A stretch of 64,000 nucleotides of DNA from Enteractinococcus helveticum (GTDB lineage Bacteria > Actinomycetota > Actinomycetes > Actinomycetales > Micrococcaceae), in the NCBI RefSeq assembly GCF_001657475.1, contig NZ_LXEY01000021.1:62001-126000 (forward strand), written 5' to 3'. The number at the start of each line of letters is the position of its first letter. Within the stretch, counting starts at the first letter, position 1. The position numbers and the translations under genes were made by a program. Positions 26,691 to 36,815 of the stretch are shown here, piece after piece. The notes beneath the pieces were generated by a model. It made no database searches. It saw nothing but the letters and a program-made list of their open reading frames with translations, and was not told the origin of the DNA.

Positions 26691-29324
26691 GTGCAACTGA
26701 CTGATTTTATTCCTGATCCTGACCACGGCGAAGACCTCGAGCCAGTATTGCTGTACGATCGGTTTGTTGAATGGACAACCTATCGCGGCATCGAGCTGTA
26801 TCCGGCCCAAGATGAGGCCGTGACCGAACTGGCCGACGGCAAGAACGTGATCATGGCCACCCCCACGGGGTCCGGAAAGTCCATGGTTGCACTGGCCGCC
26901 CACTTTTATGCGCTAGCCAAGAATCAGCGCAGCTACTACACGGCACCGATTAAAGCCCTGGTGTCGGAAAAGTTCTTTGACCTCATTGAGGTGTTTGGCG
27001 CCGAGCACGTGGGGATGGTCACCGGGGACTCGGCGATTAACCCGGATGCGCCCATTATTTGTTGCACCGCCGAAATTCTGGCCATCCACTCGCTGCGGGA
27101 GGGTTCTGGATTGGAAGTCGGGCCCGTGGTTATGGATGAGTTTCATTTCTTTGCCGACCCGCAGCGCGGTTGGGCCTGGCAGGTGCCACTATTGGAATTA
27201 CCACAGGCACAGTTTGTGTTGATGTCGGCGACCCTGGGCGATACGACGTTCTTTGAGGAGTCTTTGACCCAGCGCACGGGGCGCGACACCGTGACCGTCT
27301 CCTCGGCAACCCGGCCGATCCCGCTGTATTTTGAATACTCCGAGCTGCCGGTACAGCAACAAATTGAGGCGCTGGTGGAATCCAGCCTGTCGCCGATTTA
27401 TATTGTGCACTTTTCCCAGTTGGACGCCGTTGAGCAGGCCTCAAATCTGGCCTCTATTTCGTTGACGACGCGCGCCGAGAAGGACCAGATTGCCGAGATC
27501 ATTAAGGATTTCAGGTTCACATCGGGTTTTGGTAAGACCCTGAACCGGTTGATACGTCAGGGCATCGGCGTCCACCACGCTGGGATGCTGCCCAAATACC
27601 GCAGGCTCGTGGAGCGCCTCGCCCAGGATGGCCTGCTGAAGGTCATTTCAGGGACAGATACGTTAGGTGTGGGCATCAACGTGCCGATTCGTACGGTGTT
27701 GATGACCGGGTTGTCGAAGTTTGACGGAAATAAACAGCGTCACCTCAATGCTCGCGAGTTCCACCAGATCGCGGGTCGGGCAGGGCGTGCCGGATTCGAT
27801 ACGGCGGGTACCGTCGTCGTCCAGGCTCCCGAGCATGTGATTGAAAACCAGCAGGCCGATGCCAAGGCGGCCGAGAAATTTGCGAACATTAAAAATGATG
27901 AAGAACGGGCGCGCCGGATCGCGCAGTCTTCGAAATCGCAACCGAAAAAGTCGCCACCCAAGGGTTTTGTATCCTGGTCGAAGGCCACGTTTGAGAAACT
28001 GGTCGCCGCCGAACCCGAGCCGATGGTCTCGCGGATGCGCATCACCCACTCGATGCTGCTGAATATTCTGGCCCGACCGGGCAACCCGGTGACTGCAGTA
28101 CGCCGGATGATCCTGCGATCGGCCGAAACCAAAGCCTCCAAAGCCGCACTGCAGCGCCGGGCGATTGGGATTCTGCGCGAGCTGATCGTGACCGACGTCG
28201 TCGAAGTCCAAAACGAACCCGATGAATGGGGCAACCGGCTGGAGCTGACCGTCGAGTTGCAGGCCGATTTCGCGCTGAACCAGCCGCTGAGCCCGTTCGC
28301 GCTGGCCGCCTTCGAGCTGCTGGAGGCAGAGTCACCGACCTACGCCGTCGATATGGTCTCCATTATTGAGGCCACGCTGGAGGCTCCGCGCCAAGTGCTG
28401 ACCGCCCAGTTGCGCAAGATCCGCGACGAAGAAATGGCTCGGATGCGGGCCGATGGGTATGAGTATAACGAGCGGATGAACGTCCTGGATAAACTCACCT
28501 ATCCGCAACCGCTGGCCGAGCTGTTGGGCCTGCAATTCGAGATCTATCGCAAGGGTGCGCCGTGGTTGGCCGAGTTTGAGCTGCAGCCCAAATCCGTGGT
28601 GCGTGACATGTATGAGCGCGCGATGGGTTTTGGTGACTACGTGAACTACTACGGGATCGCCCGCTCGGAGGGCGTACTGCTGCGGTATCTCACCGACGCG
28701 GCCAAGGCGCTGCGCCAGACGATCCCCCAGGAGTTGCGCACCGAGGAACTCGACCTGCTCCAAGAATGGCTCGAGACGATTATCGTCACCACCGACTCGT
28801 CGCTGCTCGAGGAGTGGGAACATATGTTGGCCGACGACGTCGACCAACTCATCGCCGGCCACGAGTCGCTCGCCCCGCCCGAGCCGCCCAAGCTCACCGA
28901 CACGGTCGGGGTGTTCACGGTGATGCTGCGCAATGCGATGTTCCACCGGGTTGAGCTGTTCGGCGACGAACAAGACGCCCGCCTCGAGGCGCTGGATCAT
29001 CTGCCCGACGGCGCAGTGCCCTACACCTCGGATAACTGGGCTGACGCGCTGGATGATTACTTTGGCACCTACGAGGACCTCGATGACTCCCCTGCCGCAC
29101 GCGCCCCCGAATTCTTCCGCATCGATAAGGCCCCGAAGTTGTCGTCGTCAGAAATGGCCGATGTGGGCGCCCAAAGCGGGGACTACTGGCTGGTCACCCA
29201 GGTGCTCGTGGACCCGCAGGGCAATCACGACTTTGGGCTCAACGCCGTCGTCCACCTCGAGGCATCCAATGAACAAGGCTCTCCCGCCATCACCACACTG
29301 TCCGTGGGGACCCCGCTGTTATAA
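26691..29324 (+). CDS. DEAD/DEAH-box helicase with DUF3516 C-terminal domain
   Basis: An 877-residue superfamily 2 helicase. Motif I TPTGSGKS lies near residue 70, motif II is DEFH, motif III MSATL, and the second RecA-like domain has GVHHAGMLPKYRRLVERL, SGTDTLGVGINVPIRTV and QIAGRAGRAGFD, close to Ski2/Mtr4-type RNA helicases. The C-terminal half, after about residue 450, matches the actinobacterial DUF3516 extension, whose role is unknown. The start at GTG 26691 rests on the -10 box 7 bases before it. RNA unwinding or RNA decay is the likely role from the Ski2-like core; no direct evidence shows the substrate. Confidence 0.9.
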   Translation: MQLTDFIPDPDHGEDLEPVLLYDRFVEWTTYRGIELYPAQDEAVTELADGKNVIMATPTGSGKSMVALAAHFYALAKNQRSYYTAPIKALVSEKFFDLIEVFGAEHVGMVTGDSAINPDAPIICCTAEILAIHSLREGSGLEVGPVVMDEFHFFADPQRGWAWQVPLLELPQAQFVLMSATLGDTTFFEESLTQRTGRDTVTVSSATRPIPLYFEYSELPVQQQIEALVESSLSPIYIVHFSQLDAVEQASNLASISLTTRAEKDQIAEIIKDFRFTSGFGKTLNRLIRQGIGVHHAGMLPKYRRLVERLAQDGLLKVISGTDTLGVGINVPIRTVLMTGLSKFDGNKQRHLNAREFHQIAGRAGRAGFDTAGTVVVQAPEHVIENQQADAKAAEKFANIKNDEERARRIAQSSKSQPKKSPPKGFVSWSKATFEKLVAAEPEPMVSRMRITHSMLLNILARPGNPVTAVRRMILRSAETKASKAALQRRAIGILRELIVTDVVEVQNEPDEWGNRLELTVELQADFALNQPLSPFALAAFELLEAESPTYAVDMVSIIEATLEAPRQVLTAQLRKIRDEEMARMRADGYEYNERMNVLDKLTYPQPLAELLGLQFEIYRKGAPWLAEFELQPKSVVRDMYERAMGFGDYVNYYGIARSEGVLLRYLTDAAKALRQTIPQELRTEELDLLQEWLETIIVTTDSSLLEEWEHMLADDVDQLIAGHESLAPPEPPKLTDTVGVFTVMLRNAMFHRVELFGDEQDARLEALDHLPDGAVPYTSDNWADALDDYFGTYEDLDDSPAARAPEFFRIDKAPKLSSSEMADVGAQSGDYWLVTQVLVDPQGNHDFGLNAVVHLEASNEQGSPAITTLSVGTPLL

Positions 29325-29402
29325 GGCATCGCCTGGCGCCCGGTGCTGCGCCCGGCGCTAGACTCGAAGCACTGTGAAGATTGCCAGCGCGTTAGGAGAC
29401 CC

Positions 29403-30704
29403 ATGGCCACCGCCCCGCACATCGCAGGTTCCCCCTCCCGAATGCATGATGGCACCGGGATACGCGACCACTACTTCACTGTGCCGCTGGATCACCAGGT
29501 CCCCGACGGCGAGCAATTGATCGTGTACGCGCGCGAATTTTTTACCGACGACGGCGGTGGAAACAAGCCCTGGCTGTTGTACCTGCAGGGCGGACCGGGC
29601 GGTAAAGGATCCCGGCCCGCTCGCGTGAGCGGCTGGATGGCCGAAGCACTAAAACACTACCGGGTGCTGATGTTGGATCAGCGCGGCACCGGATTATCCA
29701 CCCCGGTGAACCGGCACACATTGACTGCTCGCGGCACACCCACCAACCAAGCCCGGTACCTGACGCATTTTCGTGCCCCGGATATCGTGGCTGACGCCGA
29801 AGTGATCCGCCGCGCACTAGGGGCTGACCCCTGGGTTACGCTGGGCCAGTCGTTTGGTGGATTCTGCACGCTCACCTATTTATCCTTTGCGCCTGAAGGC
29901 CTCGCGGGATCGATGATCACCGGCGGCATCCCACCGCTGGCCGGGCCCGCCGACCAGGTCTATCAAGCCACCTATCGCAATATGCGCGCCCGCAACCGCG
30001 AATATTTCCGCAGGTTTCCCAAGGACCTGGAGATCCTGACGAATATTTATTCTCGCGTGCGGGGCGACGACGTCGTCCTACCCGATGGTTCCCCGCTGAC
30101 GGTTGGTCGTGTCCAAGCGCTGGGCATGTATCTGGGCGGCAACACCCGGATCGATGCGTTGCACTACGTACTGGAAGAGGCCTTCATTGCCGGCACCGAT
30201 ACCCTATCGGACACGCTTTTGACCGCTGTCTACCAGCAGGTCTCGCGCGCCACGAATCCGTTGTATCTGATCCTGCACGAGGCGATTTATGCCCAACCCG
30301 GCGCCCAGCCCACCGCCTGGGCCGCCCAACGCGTGCTCGCCGACTTCCCGGACTTCAACCCCAAGAAAGCCGATACTCCCCTGCTCACCGGTGAGATGTG
30401 CTTCGACTGGTACACCGACCTGGATCCAGCCCTACAACCCGTGGCCCGGGCAACCCAGCTGATTGCCGACTGGACACAGTGGGGTCCGCTGTATGATCTC
30501 GACCAACTCGCCGCCAATCAAGTACCCGTGGCTGCCTTGGTTTATACCGACGACGTCTACGTGGATCGCGACCTCTCCCTTGCCGCCGCCGAACAGGTCA
30601 CGAATCTGCAGGTCTGGGAGTCCGACCAGTGGCACCACGACGGCATCGGTGAAGCCGGCGCCGAGATTTTCGCGCGCCTCCACCAGATGATCCAGCGCGA
30701 CTAG
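29403..30704 (+). CDS. Alpha/beta hydrolase, prolyl aminopeptidase (S33) family
   Basis: A 433-residue alpha/beta hydrolase. The oxyanion-hole motif GGPGG is at 63-67, DQRGTG at 92-97 and the nucleophile elbow GQSFGG with Ser150; the C-terminal DQWHHDGIG supplies the catalytic His. This combination is typical of prolyl aminopeptidases, which release N-terminal proline. No signal peptide is seen, so it should be cytoplasmic. ATG at 29403 is preferred because AGGAGA precedes it; the longer frame adds 20 residues without support. It follows the helicase by 78 bases; TAGACT near 29360 may be its own -10 box. Confidence 0.87.
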   Translation: MATAPHIAGSPSRMHDGTGIRDHYFTVPLDHQVPDGEQLIVYAREFFTDDGGGNKPWLLYLQGGPGGKGSRPARVSGWMAEALKHYRVLMLDQRGTGLSTPVNRHTLTARGTPTNQARYLTHFRAPDIVADAEVIRRALGADPWVTLGQSFGGFCTLTYLSFAPEGLAGSMITGGIPPLAGPADQVYQATYRNMRARNREYFRRFPKDLEILTNIYSRVRGDDVVLPDGSPLTVGRVQALGMYLGGNTRIDALHYVLEEAFIAGTDTLSDTLLTAVYQQVSRATNPLYLILHEAIYAQPGAQPTAWAAQRVLADFPDFNPKKADTPLLTGEMCFDWYTDLDPALQPVARATQLIADWTQWGPLYDLDQLAANQVPVAALVYTDDVYVDRDLSLAAAEQVTNLQVWESDQWHHDGIGEAGAEIFARLHQMIQRD

Positions 30705-30882
30705 CACCACGGCCAGAGTATTCTACACACCGGGCTCCCTCGCCTTCCGGTGTTTTCCACAACTGGTGCGGTGTGGCGAAGTTTTCCCCTAGCTGCTGCA
30801 CTCCTTGCACCGTTGCTTTCGGCGGTCGTTAGGCTGGATTCAACGCAACAGTACCCAGCCGGGTGACGGGGAGGTGAGCACC

Positions 30883-33009
30883 ATGGTGACGCGGTTACCG
30901 GATACCGAAGGCCTGATTTCTGACGCGGAACTTGATGCTCTCTCCCCTGGTGAACTCCAGGCCCTGGCATTACGCATCGTGCAAAAACAACAGCTCAAGC
31001 TATCAACCCCGGATGCCTACGATTCATTCGCTCGCCATACTTACGCGTCTGGAGCGGATTGGGGCACCGTCTGGCTGAACGACCCTGTCGAAGACCAGCA
31101 TGACGACGGCGCGGACGTTTCTGAGGGAAAACACGCGGGCCCCACACCGATACCACCGGATGAGTTCTTTAATACTCTGCCCGGGTTTGTGGATAATCTC
31201 GTCACCGCACGGCGTGTCCAAGACGCCATGATCGCTCGGCTCACGGGTTTCGCTGAAAAAGCGTATACGTTTGATCGGGACACCATGTTGGGTATCCCCG
31301 CCGAGGTGAATCTCCACAAGACTGGCAAGCGCTGGCTGGCGGATCGATTTCAACTCGAGACCCGCCAGATTTCCAAGTTCTATAACCGGGCAGCCCTAGT
31401 CACCGGCGATTTGGAAACCATCGACCGATTGGCCAAAGACCCGTTACTCCCCGAGATGGCGGCAGCCTATACAGCCGGTGAGATTCCATCCGAAAATATG
31501 GACCGGATGAGTCAAATTGCAAACCAATTTTTTGATTTCTACAACGCGGTGGGATTGAGCAAAGAGAATGCCAAAGAGATCCTAAAAACAATGGATCCGT
31601 TCTTCACCGACGCTGCCAAAGAGATGCGACCCCAAGAGCTGGCACAACAAGCAACGAAGTGGCTCAACCAAATCGCCCATATTGTGGATCCAGACGGGCC
31701 ACCACCAGAACAACGCCTGACCAAGGTCAAAAATTCGTTGACAACGCGCATCGTAAACGGCAAGCTCCACGTTAACATCATTACCGACGTCGTGAATCTT
31801 GAACTCATCGAAGCGTTGATTCTTGCAGGACTCAATTTCAAGGCCAACCAAGATAAGTTCCGGCAGGATGAGGAGCATCCCGAGGGCGATACCGCTGAAA
31901 CTGCCACAAATAACGACAGCGCGGAGTTCGACTCTCAGCCTGCATCCGCCTCCTCATCAGACACGTTCGACGACGATGCCGACGAGGAGGAAGATGAGGT
32001 AGGCCTTGATGGCTCGGAGTCAAGTACTGCAGATCGGAACGCTCAGGAACGCCTCGGAGACTTCCATCAGCGCATGGATGATGCGGTCAATGACGAAGAA
32101 ACGTTCATTGAGACCGAAGATGGCACCAAAATTTCTCGAGAGAAAGCTCGCAAACTGGATCCGCGGACTCGCGACGAAAAAGCCCACGATATCTTTCTGA
32201 CCATGCTCAAAGCCCAGGGGAAACGCTCCCCAGGTGCCGAAGGCATGGCGGAGTATAAACGGGCCCCCGCCATCTTATGGACTGTGATGGACTACGAAAC
32301 GCTGCTGCGCATTCACCGCGACCGATTGCCCCAGCAATATCATCTTGATGAACAGTTCACTCGCAGCCCCGGCATGGCTGGATATGACCCAGGACCGCCA
32401 AGGAGACTCGATCCTCTGGAAGCAATCGTTGATGAACATGTTCCACCGGGAACCACCGATCCAGAGAAATTCTTAGGTGCGGACCCCATCTTGGGCCGTG
32501 TGTGGCGCCGGAAGTCAACAGATCCTCCGGACGATCACGCTGATGTCGGCAGTGACGGAGCTGAACATCGCCGACCACAAGGTCATCCATATGTCTCACA
32601 CCGGTTTCAAACGGGAAGTATTTCTCCGGCGGCCGTACTGCAGGATCTCTGCGATGCCAAAATTGTCCCGGCGATCTTCAACCAGGGTGGTGTCCCGCTA
32701 TTTCTTGGGAAGGGAAAGCGCCTCTTTAGCGATCAACAGATCCTTGTTGCCGCCATGCTCGGCGGATGTCGTGGCCCCGGCTGTCGAGTCCCTCCGGTAT
32801 GGACTGAAGGCCACCATGGGATCTATTGGTTCCACGACGGTGGAACCAATACCACCAACCTCATCCTGTTATGCAATGCCTGTCATACCCATGTCCACCA
32901 AGGGGTCTGGACCCCAACATGGAATGACGACGGTGTCCTGTACTGGATCCCAGCACCATGGCTAGATCCCACCCAGACCCCGGTTCGAAATACCTACTGG
33001 GACGATTAG
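30883..33009 (+). CDS. DUF222/HNH endonuclease-like protein (13E12 family)
   Basis: A 708-residue protein. The middle and N-terminal parts match DUF222 (13E12 repeat) proteins, which are multi-copy in actinobacteria. The C-terminus holds an HNH nuclease core: CRGPGC, then EGHHGIYWFHDGG, NLILLCNACHTHVHQG, with the paired Cys and His residues expected to bind Zn and Mg. Between them is a strongly acidic, Ser-rich insertion (about residues 330-390). ATG at 30883 has GGGGAGG 8 bases upstream. The function is unknown; such genes spread by gene conversion or homing-like processes, but no mobility signals flank this copy. Confidence 0.88.
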   Translation: MVTRLPDTEGLISDAELDALSPGELQALALRIVQKQQLKLSTPDAYDSFARHTYASGADWGTVWLNDPVEDQHDDGADVSEGKHAGPTPIPPDEFFNTLPGFVDNLVTARRVQDAMIARLTGFAEKAYTFDRDTMLGIPAEVNLHKTGKRWLADRFQLETRQISKFYNRAALVTGDLETIDRLAKDPLLPEMAAAYTAGEIPSENMDRMSQIANQFFDFYNAVGLSKENAKEILKTMDPFFTDAAKEMRPQELAQQATKWLNQIAHIVDPDGPPPEQRLTKVKNSLTTRIVNGKLHVNIITDVVNLELIEALILAGLNFKANQDKFRQDEEHPEGDTAETATNNDSAEFDSQPASASSSDTFDDDADEEEDEVGLDGSESSTADRNAQERLGDFHQRMDDAVNDEETFIETEDGTKISREKARKLDPRTRDEKAHDIFLTMLKAQGKRSPGAEGMAEYKRAPAILWTVMDYETLLRIHRDRLPQQYHLDEQFTRSPGMAGYDPGPPRRLDPLEAIVDEHVPPGTTDPEKFLGADPILGRVWRRKSTDPPDDHADVGSDGAEHRRPQGHPYVSHRFQTGSISPAAVLQDLCDAKIVPAIFNQGGVPLFLGKGKRLFSDQQILVAAMLGGCRGPGCRVPPVWTEGHHGIYWFHDGGTNTTNLILLCNACHTHVHQGVWTPTWNDDGVLYWIPAPWLDPTQTPVRNTYWDD

Positions 33010-33040
33010 CACTACGGACAGTCACGGCATCACTTAAAAG

Positions 33041-33077
33041 AATTGCTCGCCAGGACGAAGCATCCTGACGAGCAATT
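33041..33077. terminator. Bidirectional hairpin between HNH gene and terC
   Basis: A 15-base-pair stem with one mismatch (33041-33055 with 33063-33077) and a 7-base loop. It sits between convergent genes. T-runs are short, so efficiency is uncertain. Confidence 0.65.
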
Positions 33078-33091
33078 CAATGATTTAGGTG

Positions 33092-34399
33092 TTAATCACG
33101 AGATTCTGAATCTTCGTTGTCTTTTCCATTGGTATCCGGGGCAAGGACTGGACCGTCGGTGGTGACAATACGTTGTGACATCAACGCTGGGATGCCTCGA
33201 CGGTTGGCGTCTTCTAACCGGGTTTCGTGAGCGACTCGAATAATAGCCGACCACTGATCTTTATGTTCAATAAGTTCTTCAAGGTACCGGTGTTCGGTCT
33301 CTTGGGCTCGATGAGTCCAGAAATCCATCTTTTCGGCAGCTTCCTGACGTTGCTCTGTTGTGGCATCTTCTGGAAGCAGAGTGTAACGATGAGCAAACTT
33401 CTCGGCGTTTTGCAGTGCACGTAGCGCCTTGCCCTTCGGGCTGAGCAACGAGAAGGCAATGGTGATGACAAGGATACCGATAATGACGAGCAGCGAGAAT
33501 CCAGTGCTGATTTCGATCACCGGCACATCTTCGCCGTCGTTGATGAATGGCAGGTTGTTCTGGTGCAGTGCGTGCAGCATCAGCTTGACCCCGATGAATC
33601 CGAGGATCGCGGCCAAACCGTATCCAAGGTAGACCAGTCGGTCGAGCAGGCCGTCGATGAGGAAGTACAACTGACGCAGGCCCAGCAGCGCGAATGCGTT
33701 GGCCGTGAATACGATGTATGGTTCTTGTGTTAGTCCGAAAATAGCGGGGATCGAGTCAAGCGCAAAGATGAGGTCGGTCACGCCAATGGCGACCATGACA
33801 AGCAGCATCGGAGTAAACAGACGCTTGCCGTCCACACGGGTGACGATTTTGTCGCCGTCATAGTGCTCTGCTACTGGCAAGACTTTCCGGGCAAAACGGA
33901 CCAGTGCGTTATCAGCTTCAGATCCTGCTTCTTCCGCGGATGAGAACTCAGATTTGAGCTGTTGTCCGGCGAGCAGCAAAAGGAAAATACCGAAGATGTA
34001 GAACGCATCGGACCACCATTCAAGAATGGCGGCACCCAGCAGAATGAAAATGGTACGGCTGATGAGCGCAAACGTAATACCAAACAGCAGTACCTTTTGC
34101 TGGAATAGCCGTGGTACCGCGAAACTCGTCATGATGATCATGAACACGAAGAGGTTATCAACTGATAACGCCTTCTCTGTGATGAAACCGGCATAATATT
34201 CGATCGCATGATCCGTGTCGCCAAAGGCAAAGAACACGAGACCAAAAGCCAGCGCTAACCCAACATAGATGCTCGACCAAATCGCGGCCTCTTTGAGGGT
34301 GGGGGTATGGGCTTTCCGTACGTGGAAAAAATAGTCAAAGAGGACTAAACCGACAATGACTGCAATTGTGACAGCCCAAGTAAGCCCGGTAATCTCCAT
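33092..34399 (-). CDS. TerC/Alx-family membrane metal exporter (probably Mn2+)
   Basis: A 435-residue membrane protein with about nine helices in the first 320 residues. TerC-family acidic motifs are seen: EKALSVDNLFVFMIIMTSF and TDLIFALDSIPAIFGLTQEP, each with a paired Asp-Asn/Asp-Ser that probably handles the metal. The last 115 residues are a hydrophilic, helical cytoplasmic extension (FWTHRAQETEHRYLEELIEH…), longer than in many homologues. A yybP-ykoY manganese riboswitch lies in its leader, so Mn2+ efflux is the best-supported function. The name tellurite resistance is historical. Its expression should rise with cytoplasmic manganese. Confidence 0.92.
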   Translation of the reverse strand: MEITGLTWAVTIAVIVGLVLFDYFFHVRKAHTPTLKEAAIWSSIYVGLALAFGLVFFAFGDTDHAIEYYAGFITEKALSVDNLFVFMIIMTSFAVPRLFQQKVLLFGITFALISRTIFILLGAAILEWWSDAFYIFGIFLLLLAGQQLKSEFSSAEEAGSEADNALVRFARKVLPVAEHYDGDKIVTRVDGKRLFTPMLLVMVAIGVTDLIFALDSIPAIFGLTQEPYIVFTANAFALLGLRQLYFLIDGLLDRLVYLGYGLAAILGFIGVKLMLHALHQNNLPFINDGEDVPVIEISTGFSLLVIIGILVITIAFSLLSPKGKALRALQNAEKFAHRYTLLPEDATTEQRQEAAEKMDFWTHRAQETEHRYLEELIEHKDQWSAIIRVAHETRLEDANRRGIPALMSQRIVTTDGPVLAPDTNGKDNEDSESRD

Positions 34400-34439
34400 G
34401 AAAGGGAGTCCTTCCTAGTTTTTAGGTAACTTCAATTCC

Positions 34440-34537
34440 ACAAGTCTCTCCCCCGACGTAACAACGGGGTCCGTACCCGGCCGAACAACGGTGTTCGACG
34501 TGTTGACGTGTACGGAACTTCTGGGATACTCCCTTGT
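34440..34537 (-). ncRNA. yybP-ykoY manganese riboswitch in the terC leader
   Basis: Read on the minus strand, the leader starts ACAAGGGAGTA and ends GGGGGAGAGACTTGT, whose ACAAG and CTTGT pair as the closing helix. The conserved GGGAGTA loop after the closing stem and the GTCAACACG element match the yybP-ykoY class, which senses Mn2+. Between them is a helix CGAACACCG / …GTTCGGCCGGGTACGG with paired arms. The class is typically found upstream of TerC/Alx genes, exactly as here. About 40 bases separate it from the terC start. Whether control is by termination or by ribosome access cannot be told; no intrinsic terminator is seen before the ATG. Confidence 0.85.
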
Positions 34538-34546
34538 TCTGCACAG

Positions 34547-34555
34547 ACTATATCA
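34547..34555 (-). promoter_or_regulatory. Extended -10 promoter of terC
   Basis: On the minus strand TGATATAGT gives an extended -10 element, with TATAGT at 34547-34552. Transcription would start about 7 bases later, right at the 5' end of the riboswitch, which supports both assignments. No good -35 is visible. Confidence 0.55.
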
Positions 34556-34611
34556 GGAAAATGTCCGTGGGAATGGTTGAAACCGAATGCAGTGGGCAAA
34601 AATACTGTGAA

Positions 34612-36756
34612 CTATGCGTGGCCTTCGCGCTTCATGTCGCGCAGCTCCTTTTTGAGCTCCGAAACTTCATCGCGCAGTCTGGCAGCGAGTTCGAAGTTGA
34701 GGTCCACGGCGGCCTGGTGCATCTGTTCAGACATTTGCTGGATCAGATCGGAAAGGTCCTTGGCCGGAACCGCAGCAAGCTTGGCAACCTTCTTGTCTTC
34801 CTCAGACATCGCCGATCGTTGTTGTTCCTCGGTGATCGTCGCAGTGTAACCGCGATTGCCCATTCCGTAGTCAAAGCCGGTCTTGATGCCGGCCATACCC
34901 GACATGAGATCCTGAGTATCGGCGTCTTCACGTGCCAGCTGGTCGGTAATGTCTGCGATGCGCTTCCGCAACGGTTGCGGATCAATACCGTGCTTCTTGT
35001 TGTGTGCAATCTGAATGTCCCGACGACGATTGGTCTCATCGATTGCGTACTGCATCGAATCGGTGATCTTGTCGGCATACATGTGCACTTCACCAGAGAC
35101 GTTACGTGCCGCACGTCCGATGGTCTGGATGAGTGACCGGTTCGAGCGCAGGAACCCTTCTTTATCAGCATCCAGAATGGACACCAAGGACACCTCGGGC
35201 AAGTCCAGACCCTCACGCAGCAGGTTAATACCAACCAGTACGTCAAAGACCCCTTTGCGCAGCTCCGTCATGAGTTCAACGCGGCGCAGGGTGTCGACGT
35301 CGGAGTGTAGGTATTGGACTTTGACCCCGTGTTCGACCAGGTATTCGGTGAGGTCTTCGGCCATGCGTTTGGTCAACGTCGTCACCAGCACACGTTCGTT
35401 GCGTTCTACGCGCAGGTTAATTTCATCCATGAGGTCATCGATCTGACCCTTGGTCTCTTTGACGACGATTTGTGGGTCCACCAGCCCGGTGGGTCGAATG
35501 ATCTGTTCAACAACGCCATCGGCCTGGCTGAGCTCGTAGGGCCCCGGGGTTGCCGACATGTAAACGGTTTGTCCGATGCGCTCCAGGAACTCATCCCATT
35601 TCAGCGGACGGTTATCGAGCGCTGATGGCAGGCGGAAGCCGTGATCCACCAGGGTTCGCTTCCGCGACGCATCGCCTTCGTACATGCCACCAATTTGTGG
35701 GACGGTGACGTGCGATTCGTCGATGATCAGCAAAAAGTCATCGGGGAAGTAATCCAGCAGGGTGTGTGGTGCGGAGCCGGCGGGGCGACCGTCAATGTGG
35801 CGCGAGTAGTTCTCAATGCCGTTGCAGTACCCCATTTGCTGCATCATCTCGAGGTCATACGTGGTGCGCATGCGCAGCCGCTGGGCTTCCAGTAATTTGT
35901 TCTGCGACTCGAGTTCCTGCAGGCGTTCGCGCAGTTCGTCTTCGATATCGCGGATCGCGCGGGCCATGCGATCGTCACCGGCAACATAGTGCGATGCCGG
36001 GAAGATGTACATTTCCTCTTCCTCACGAATGATGTCGCCGGTCAGCGGGTGCAGGGTTTGAATCGCGTCGATTTCGTCGCCGAAGAACTCGATGCGCACT
36101 GCAAGTTCCTCGTACATGGGAATGATTTCCACCGTGTCGCCGCGCACGCGGAAGGTCCCGCGGTGGAAATCGGCGTCGTTGCGAACGTACTGCATGTTCA
36201 CAAACTGGCGCAGGAGATCGTCGCGGTCGAGCATGTCGCCGAGTTTCACCGTGACCATTTGGGCGATGTACTCTTCGGGCGTCCCCAGACCGAAGATCGA
36301 CGAGACGGTGGCGACGACGATGGTGTCGCGGCGCGTCAGCAGCGCGTTGGTGGCCGAGTGGCGCAGGCGTTCAACCTCTTCGTTAATTGAGGAGTCTTTT
36401 TCAATGAACGTATCGGTTTGTGGGACGTAAGCTTCCGGCTGATAGTAGTCGTAGTACGACACGAAGTATTCGACGGCGTTCTTGGGCAGCAGATCCCGAA
36501 ACTCGTTGGCCAATTGGGCGGCCAGCGTTTTGTTCTGCACCAGCACCAGGCTGGGGCGCTGGAGTCGTTCAACAAGCCACGCTGCGGTTGCTGATTTACC
36601 GGTACCGGTGGCCCCCAGGAGTACGACGTCCTTTTCGCCACCTTCGATGCGCTCGGCGAGTTCGGCGATAGCTTGTGGCTGGTCGCCCGCCGGTTCATAC
36701 GGTGCTTCGACCTTGAACGGGGCAACGACGCGGTTAATCTCTCGAGCCATACTCAT
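34612..36756 (-). CDS. uvrB: UvrB, excinuclease ABC subunit B
   Basis: A 714-residue damage-verification helicase of nucleotide excision repair. Walker [10 protein letters not shown] is near residue 50; the beta-hairpin [10 protein letters not shown], domain II motif DESHVTVPQ and C-terminal helicase motifs [28 protein letters not shown] and IGRAARN follow. A UVR motif for UvrC binding ends the protein (about 670-705). Two upstream in-frame ATGs have no ribosome-binding site; ATG 36756 is chosen because a TAACAT box lies exactly 7 bases upstream and [14 protein letters not shown] matches relatives. It lies 60 bases downstream of coaE. Confidence 0.97.
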   Translation of the reverse strand: MSMAREINRVVAPFKVEAPYEPAGDQPQAIAELAERIEGGEKDVVLLGATGTGKSATAAWLVERLQRPSLVLVQNKTLAAQLANEFRDLLPKNAVEYFVSYYDYYQPEAYVPQTDTFIEKDSSINEEVERLRHSATNALLTRRDTIVVATVSSIFGLGTPEEYIAQMVTVKLGDMLDRDDLLRQFVNMQYVRNDADFHRGTFRVRGDTVEIIPMYEELAVRIEFFGDEIDAIQTLHPLTGDIIREEEEMYIFPASHYVAGDDRMARAIRDIEDELRERLQELESQNKLLEAQRLRMRTTYDLEMMQQMGYCNGIENYSRHIDGRPAGSAPHTLLDYFPDDFLLIIDESHVTVPQIGGMYEGDASRKRTLVDHGFRLPSALDNRPLKWDEFLERIGQTVYMSATPGPYELSQADGVVEQIIRPTGLVDPQIVVKETKGQIDDLMDEINLRVERNERVLVTTLTKRMAEDLTEYLVEHGVKVQYLHSDVDTLRRVELMTELRKGVFDVLVGINLLREGLDLPEVSLVSILDADKEGFLRSNRSLIQTIGRAARNVSGEVHMYADKITDSMQYAIDETNRRRDIQIAHNKKHGIDPQPLRKRIADITDQLAREDADTQDLMSGMAGIKTGFDYGMGNRGYTATITEEQQRSAMSEEDKKVAKLAAVPAKDLSDLIQQMSEQMHQAAVDLNFELAARLRDEVSELKKELRDMKREGHA

Positions 36757-36769
36757 GCCCAACATGTTA
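36757..36769 (-). promoter_or_regulatory. Leaderless-type promoter of uvrB
   Basis: On the minus strand TAACAT (36764-36769) is followed by 7 bases and ATG at 36756, with no ribosome-binding site. No actinobacterial LexA box was found near it. Confidence 0.5.
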
Positions 36770-36815
36770 CGCCGGAGCATAACGGGTGACTACTTGTTCA
36801 CCCGCAGGCTAAGGA

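Noticed and set aside
34470-34500. LexA-type box (CGAAC…GTTCG) in the terC leader
   Set aside because: The arms are separated by 6 bases instead of 4 and fall inside the riboswitch helix, which explains the pairing.
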